From positions 1-26,020 of the forward strand of contig CAWUID010000030.1 in NCBI GenBank assembly GCA_963922315.1: a stretch of 26,020 nucleotides of DNA, read 5' to 3'. The position numbers were made by a program, and so were the translations under genes. Source of the stretch: JAHDBG01 sp963922315 (GTDB lineage: Bacteria > Pseudomonadota > Gammaproteobacteria > Chromatiales > Chromatiaceae). The notes beneath the pieces are model-generated. The model did not search any database. It worked only from the letters and a program-made list of their open reading frames with translations, and had not been told where the DNA came from. Shown one piece after another: positions 23,308-26,020 of this stretch (positions are counted from its first letter, which is position 1; each line of letters starts with the position of its first letter).

Positions 23308-24014
23308 GATGAGGGGGTGTCCGCAGCAGGGCGCTGAAAAATCAGATCCCGTACCGGGTGTCCGAGCTTCTGGCCGCGTTGTTCAAACCGGGTCAGTGGA
23401 CGTTCCGGCGGGCGTGGCACATAACCATTCTCGGGGGCTGTATTCCGGAGCAGGGGTTCTGCCGACAACACGGTGAGCATCTGTTCTGCATAGGGTTCCC
23501 AATCGGTCGCCAGGTGTAACAGGCCGCCGGGTTGCAGCTTTTGTGCGGCGATTCGGGCGAAGCCGGGTTGTACCAGACGTCGTTTATGGTGCCGTTTTTT
23601 GTGCCAGGGGTCGGGAAAAAACACGCAGATACCAGCCAGTGACTGATCTGGCAGACGGTGCCGCAGCACTTCCAGTGCATCTTCGTGCAAAATGCGTACA
23701 TTGGTACTGTTCTGGTCTGCTAGGCGTTGTAACAGGTGTCCGACGCCAGGTGTATGGACCTCAATCCCGACGAAGTTACGCTCCGGGTGTCGTGCTGCCG
23801 ATTCGGCCAGGGCAGTGCCGTTGCCGCAACCGATCTCCAGCCAGATGGGCCGGGTGTTACCGAATAAGACGGGCATATCCAGTGGTACAGCCCCAGCGGC
23901 TACCCCGAAGCGGGGCCAGAACTGATCAAAGGCGCGTTTCTGACCGGGGGTCAGGCGCCCCTGGCGTAACACATAGCTACGAATCGGGCGGCGTGTGGGT
24001 GGTTGCTTCAGCAC
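23304..24014 (-). CDS. trmB: tRNA (guanine-N7-)-methyltransferase
   Basis: SAM-dependent enzyme forming m7G46 in the tRNA variable loop. About 236 residues from GTG 24014. LEIGCGNGTALAE (about 59-71) binds SAM. FFPDPWHKKRHHKRRL (132-147) is the TrmB signature, and a late LTRFEQRGQKLGHPV matches the family C-terminus. The frame extends to 24209, but that part overlaps bufC and does not resemble TrmB; no ATG is available, so GTG 24014 is the best start, just after the bufC stop. Coupled to mpl by an ATGA overlap. Confidence 0.93.
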   Translation of the reverse strand: MLKQPPTRRPIRSYVLRQGRLTPGQKRAFDQFWPRFGVAAGAVPLDMPVLFGNTRPIWLEIGCGNGTALAESAARHPERNFVGIEVHTPGVGHLLQRLADQNSTNVRILHEDALEVLRHRLPDQSLAGICVFFPDPWHKKRHHKRRLVQPGFARIAAQKLQPGGLLHLATDWEPYAEQMLTVLSAEPLLRNTAPENGYVPRPPERPLTRFEQRGQKLGHPVRDLIFQRPAADTPSS

Positions 24015-24019
24015 AGGGT

Positions 24020-24796
24020 TCAGTGCGGCAGAGTGAAATGACTGATCCAGCCTCGCGCGATACACTCCGCGAGCGTGGGCATTGCCGGTGCGGTATCCGG
24101 TCGGGCGGCCAGCGTTGCCAGATCGTGCTGCGCCAGCTGGGTCAGTAATTGATAGGTTGCGGAAGTGATGCGGCTGACCTGTGGTTGCAGGCCGGACCGG
24201 TGAATACACAAGGTATCCGGCTGATCCGGACAGGGCAGAGTATCTGGTGGTGTGCTATGCTGCTGCCAGTGTTGCCAGATCGCATAGATCGGCCAGGGGG
24301 ATTGCAGCAGTCCGGTGGCTGGTGCAAGGTGCAGCTGCACCCGGGCCTGTTCGCCGGGCGTGAGCGCAGCATAGTCAGTTACCGGGAAAGCCGCAGCGTC
24401 GGCGGCATAGTAGGCCCGGTGCAGCAAAAGTTCAAGCTGGCTGAGGTCGGCCAGATAGGGCAGGTCAGACAGGGTACTGAAGGCGTCCGGTGGGTTGGCG
24501 AGCCAGGCGGGAAGGTCAGCGCCATACTGGTTCAGATTCCAGTGCGCGGCGGGATGATCCTGTGCGTAATGTCGTGCCAGGGTCTGAAAACAATCTGCAC
24601 CCAGCATGGCACGAGTGATCGGGTAGATCGTCTGTAAGGTATTGTGACGAGTGCCCTGAGTATTGCGGCGGTAGATGTGCAATCGCTCAGCAGGTGTGAG
24701 ACCGGGCTGCGGTGCGATATGTGTTGCCAGGCTGGTGTCAGTTCCCTGTAGCGCCTGCAGAAACTGATGTTGCAGTGTGGCCAGTTCGGTACTCAT
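24020..24796 (-). CDS. bufC: BufC/HvfC-type RiPP partner protein (DUF2063)
   Basis: 258 residues. The N-terminal DUF2063 domain (LQHQFLQALQ, ERLHIYRRNTQGTRHNTLQ, ARHYAQDHPAAHWNLNQYG) is the hallmark of proteins that assist MNIO enzymes in modifying small peptides. The C-terminal half is a helical/beta region typical of HvfC. It is thought to bind the precursor peptide and present it to BufB; the protein is cytoplasmic. Its ATG overlaps the bufB stop as ATGA. The DoxX-like fourth gene found in some bufferin operons is absent; trmB follows instead. Confidence 0.88.
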   Translation of the reverse strand: MSTELATLQHQFLQALQGTDTSLATHIAPQPGLTPAERLHIYRRNTQGTRHNTLQTIYPITRAMLGADCFQTLARHYAQDHPAAHWNLNQYGADLPAWLANPPDAFSTLSDLPYLADLSQLELLLHRAYYAADAAAFPVTDYAALTPGEQARVQLHLAPATGLLQSPWPIYAIWQHWQQHSTPPDTLPCPDQPDTLCIHRSGLQPQVSRITSATYQLLTQLAQHDLATLAARPDTAPAMPTLAECIARGWISHFTLPH

Positions 24797-25629
24797 GCCG
24801 GATCGTTTTGTTGCAACAGATCAGCCGCCCGCGCGGCTTGCGCCAGCAGGGTTGGTAGAGGGGGGATGTCATTGTCCCATTCGATCAGAGTTGGGGTGTC
24901 CGGGAAGTCTTGCAGGACTTGCTGATATAACGCCCAGACAGGTTCAGTCACCGGATTGTTGTGCGCATCAATCAGGATATTGCCCTGATCCGAGAAGCCA
25001 GCCAGATGGATTTCCCGTACTCGTTCCCGGGGGATGGTCCGGATAAAGTCCTGCGGGCTGGTGCCGAGATTGCGTTCGTTCACATACAGGTTATTCACAT
25101 CCAGCAACAGGTCACAATCAGCCTGCTGCAACACTTCAGCCAGAAATTCACCCTCACTCATCTCGCTACAGGTGTAGGTGAGATAGGCGGAAACATTTTC
25201 GATCAGGATGCGTTGTCCGAGGATGTCCTGAGCCTGGCGGATCCGTCCGGCCAGGTGGTTGGCCGTGTCCGCAGTATAGGGCAGAGGCAGCAGATCGTGA
25301 CTCTGCAGCGCTTCCTGGTGGCAAAAACAGGCGTGTTCAGAAATCCAGGCAGCCTGAGTACGCGCTGCCAGTTGTTTCAGGGCGCGCAGATAATCCGTAT
25401 CCAGAGGGGCTGTGCCGCCGAGTGACAGATTGACGCCATGCAACGTCACCGGATAGGTTGCACAGATGGCATCAAGCAGATGCAGATCCAGGCCGCTCTG
25501 GTGAATGAAGTTATCGCTGAGGATTTCTAACCAGGGGACACTGCCTGGTTGCGCAATGAGCTGGTGGATATGCGGGGTGCGCAAGCCGATGCCAACGCCA
25601 TGAATCGAGGAAGGGGAGATGTGTGACAT
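24793..25629 (-). CDS. bufB: MNIO-family enzyme BufB/HvfB (DUF692)
   Basis: A 278-residue multinuclear non-heme iron oxidase of the DUF692 family with a TIM-barrel fold. The family oxidises cysteines of precursor peptides into heterocycles. Conserved acid and His motifs are in order: LEILSDNF, TLHGVNLSLG, WISEHACF, LIENVSAYL, LLLDVNNLYVN, EIHLAGF, DAHNNPV and LIEWDNDIP. It lies 40 bases after bufA and overlaps bufC. No ribosome site is obvious at ATG 25629; a hairpin precedes it. The expected substrate is the adjacent BufA peptide. Confidence 0.92.
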   Translation of the reverse strand: MSHISPSSIHGVGIGLRTPHIHQLIAQPGSVPWLEILSDNFIHQSGLDLHLLDAICATYPVTLHGVNLSLGGTAPLDTDYLRALKQLAARTQAAWISEHACFCHQEALQSHDLLPLPYTADTANHLAGRIRQAQDILGQRILIENVSAYLTYTCSEMSEGEFLAEVLQQADCDLLLDVNNLYVNERNLGTSPQDFIRTIPRERVREIHLAGFSDQGNILIDAHNNPVTEPVWALYQQVLQDFPDTPTLIEWDNDIPPLPTLLAQAARAADLLQQNDPA

Positions 25630-25639
25630 GAAGTGGGAT

Positions 25640-25657
25640 GCCCTGCGGGGGCAGGGC
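25640..25657 (-). promoter_or_regulatory. Hairpin between bufA and bufB
   Basis: GCCCTGC-cccc-GCAGGGC, seven perfect GC-rich pairs, about a dozen bases after the bufA stop and without a T-run. This position is typical for a partial terminator or mRNA-stabilising stem that keeps the precursor peptide more abundant than its modifying enzymes. Confidence 0.5.
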
Positions 25658-25669
25658 AGTGATTGCAGA

Positions 25670-25954
25670 TCAGCCTTTCGCTGGTTTCACCTTGGCAACG
25701 ACGCCACCAGTGATTTTGGTGCAGGTACCGGCAGGCACATACACCCACTCGGTGTCCATGTTAGCTCGTGGTGCCTGTCCGGCACAGCCATGTGCACCAT
25801 CCAGTGCGCCACAGTCGTTTTTGCCCGCCTTGGCGATACCGGCACATTTTTCCCAGGCCTTGGGATTATCCGGTACAGCAAATGCCTGGGACGCGCCGAG
25901 GGTGGCAATGCCAGCAATGGTGGCGGTCAGAATGGAGGTTGTGGTTTGACGCAT
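25670..25954 (-). CDS. bufA: Bufferin-1-type copper-binding RiPP precursor (DUF2282)
   Basis: A 94-residue small exported peptide. The signal peptide (MRQTTTSILTATIAGIATLG, cleavage after AFA near residue 26) is followed by a DUF2282 body with four cysteines: Cys37, Cys48, Cys57 and Cys78 (EKCAGIAKAGKNDC, HGCAGQ, YVPAGTC). In characterised bufferins, cysteines are converted by BufB/BufC to thiooxazole-type rings that chelate copper in the periplasm; the same is inferred here. The CTAGGAG ribosome site ahead of ATG 25954 is strong. First gene of bufABC. The promoter must lie within or beyond the last 66 bases, and I cannot define it. Confidence 0.92.
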   Translation of the reverse strand: MRQTTTSILTATIAGIATLGASQAFAVPDNPKAWEKCAGIAKAGKNDCGALDGAHGCAGQAPRANMDTEWVYVPAGTCTKITGGVVAKVKPAKG

Positions 25955-26020
25955 GATAATAGTCTCCTAGAGTTTAGAGTTTCAGCAGCCTAATCGGAAG
26001 GCAAAGCTGGCCAAAGTCAT

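Noticed and set aside
24015..24209. N-terminal extension of trmB
   Set aside because: Lies inside bufC, has no TrmB-like sequence, and a GTG at 24014 gives a normal protein.
1..26020. tRNA, rRNA or CRISPR array
   Set aside because: No cloverleaf, rRNA stretch or regularly spaced direct repeats noticed on reading; not searched computationally.

Overview
The backbone genes look gammaproteobacterial: sdhCDAB, yajC-secD-secF, glnK-amtB, an Mpl murein-recycling ligase next to trmB, and a sigma-54-type promoter. I cannot place it below class. By eye the backbone is moderately GC-rich, while two accessory blocks (about 1-4500 and 11600-15000) are clearly AT-richer, as expected for acquired DNA.

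Left block (1-6143): a decayed integron. The left edge holds the start of an integron integrase gene on the minus strand. It is inactivated by an in-frame TGA and a one-base frameshift. Pointing away from it are three cassettes. Cassette 1 carries two genes, an unrecognised protein and an alpha/beta hydrolase. Cassette 2 encodes a small two-helix membrane protein interrupted by an amber codon; it is easily missed because a longer, probably spurious frame overlaps it. Cassette 3 encodes a DUF2971 protein. Two complete attC sites and one truncated attC can be drawn. The truncated one stops within about a base of the predicted crossover point, exactly where a degenerate IS3-family element begins.

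Centre (6152-11543): an AAA/DUF4143 ATPase with a 12-bp inverted repeat at its start, a TauE/SafE-type permease, and the succinate dehydrogenase operon sdhCDAB, all on the minus strand.

Second accessory block (11627-15050), between sdhC and secF: an AIPR-family gene (a phage-resistance-associated family), immediately preceded by a broken dinD-like gene, a 410-bp stretch with a strong hairpin and a possible small membrane-protein remnant, and a secreted papain-like cysteine peptidase.

Right part (15053-26020), all minus strand: secF, secD and yajC; a PIN-toxin/RHH-antitoxin pair bracketed by two copies of one palindrome; torF-type porin, glnK and amtB, plausibly one nitrogen-responsive unit behind a sigma-54 promoter; mpl; trmB; and bufC, bufB and bufA, a bufferin-type RiPP operon in which an MNIO enzyme and its partner modify a small exported cysteine peptide thought to bind copper.

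The most unusual observations are the dead integrase with its cassette set, the IS end on the attC crossover, the hidden amber-interrupted membrane gene, the uncharacterised two-gene cassette, and the AIPR/dinD remnant locus. No tRNA, rRNA or CRISPR array was seen.
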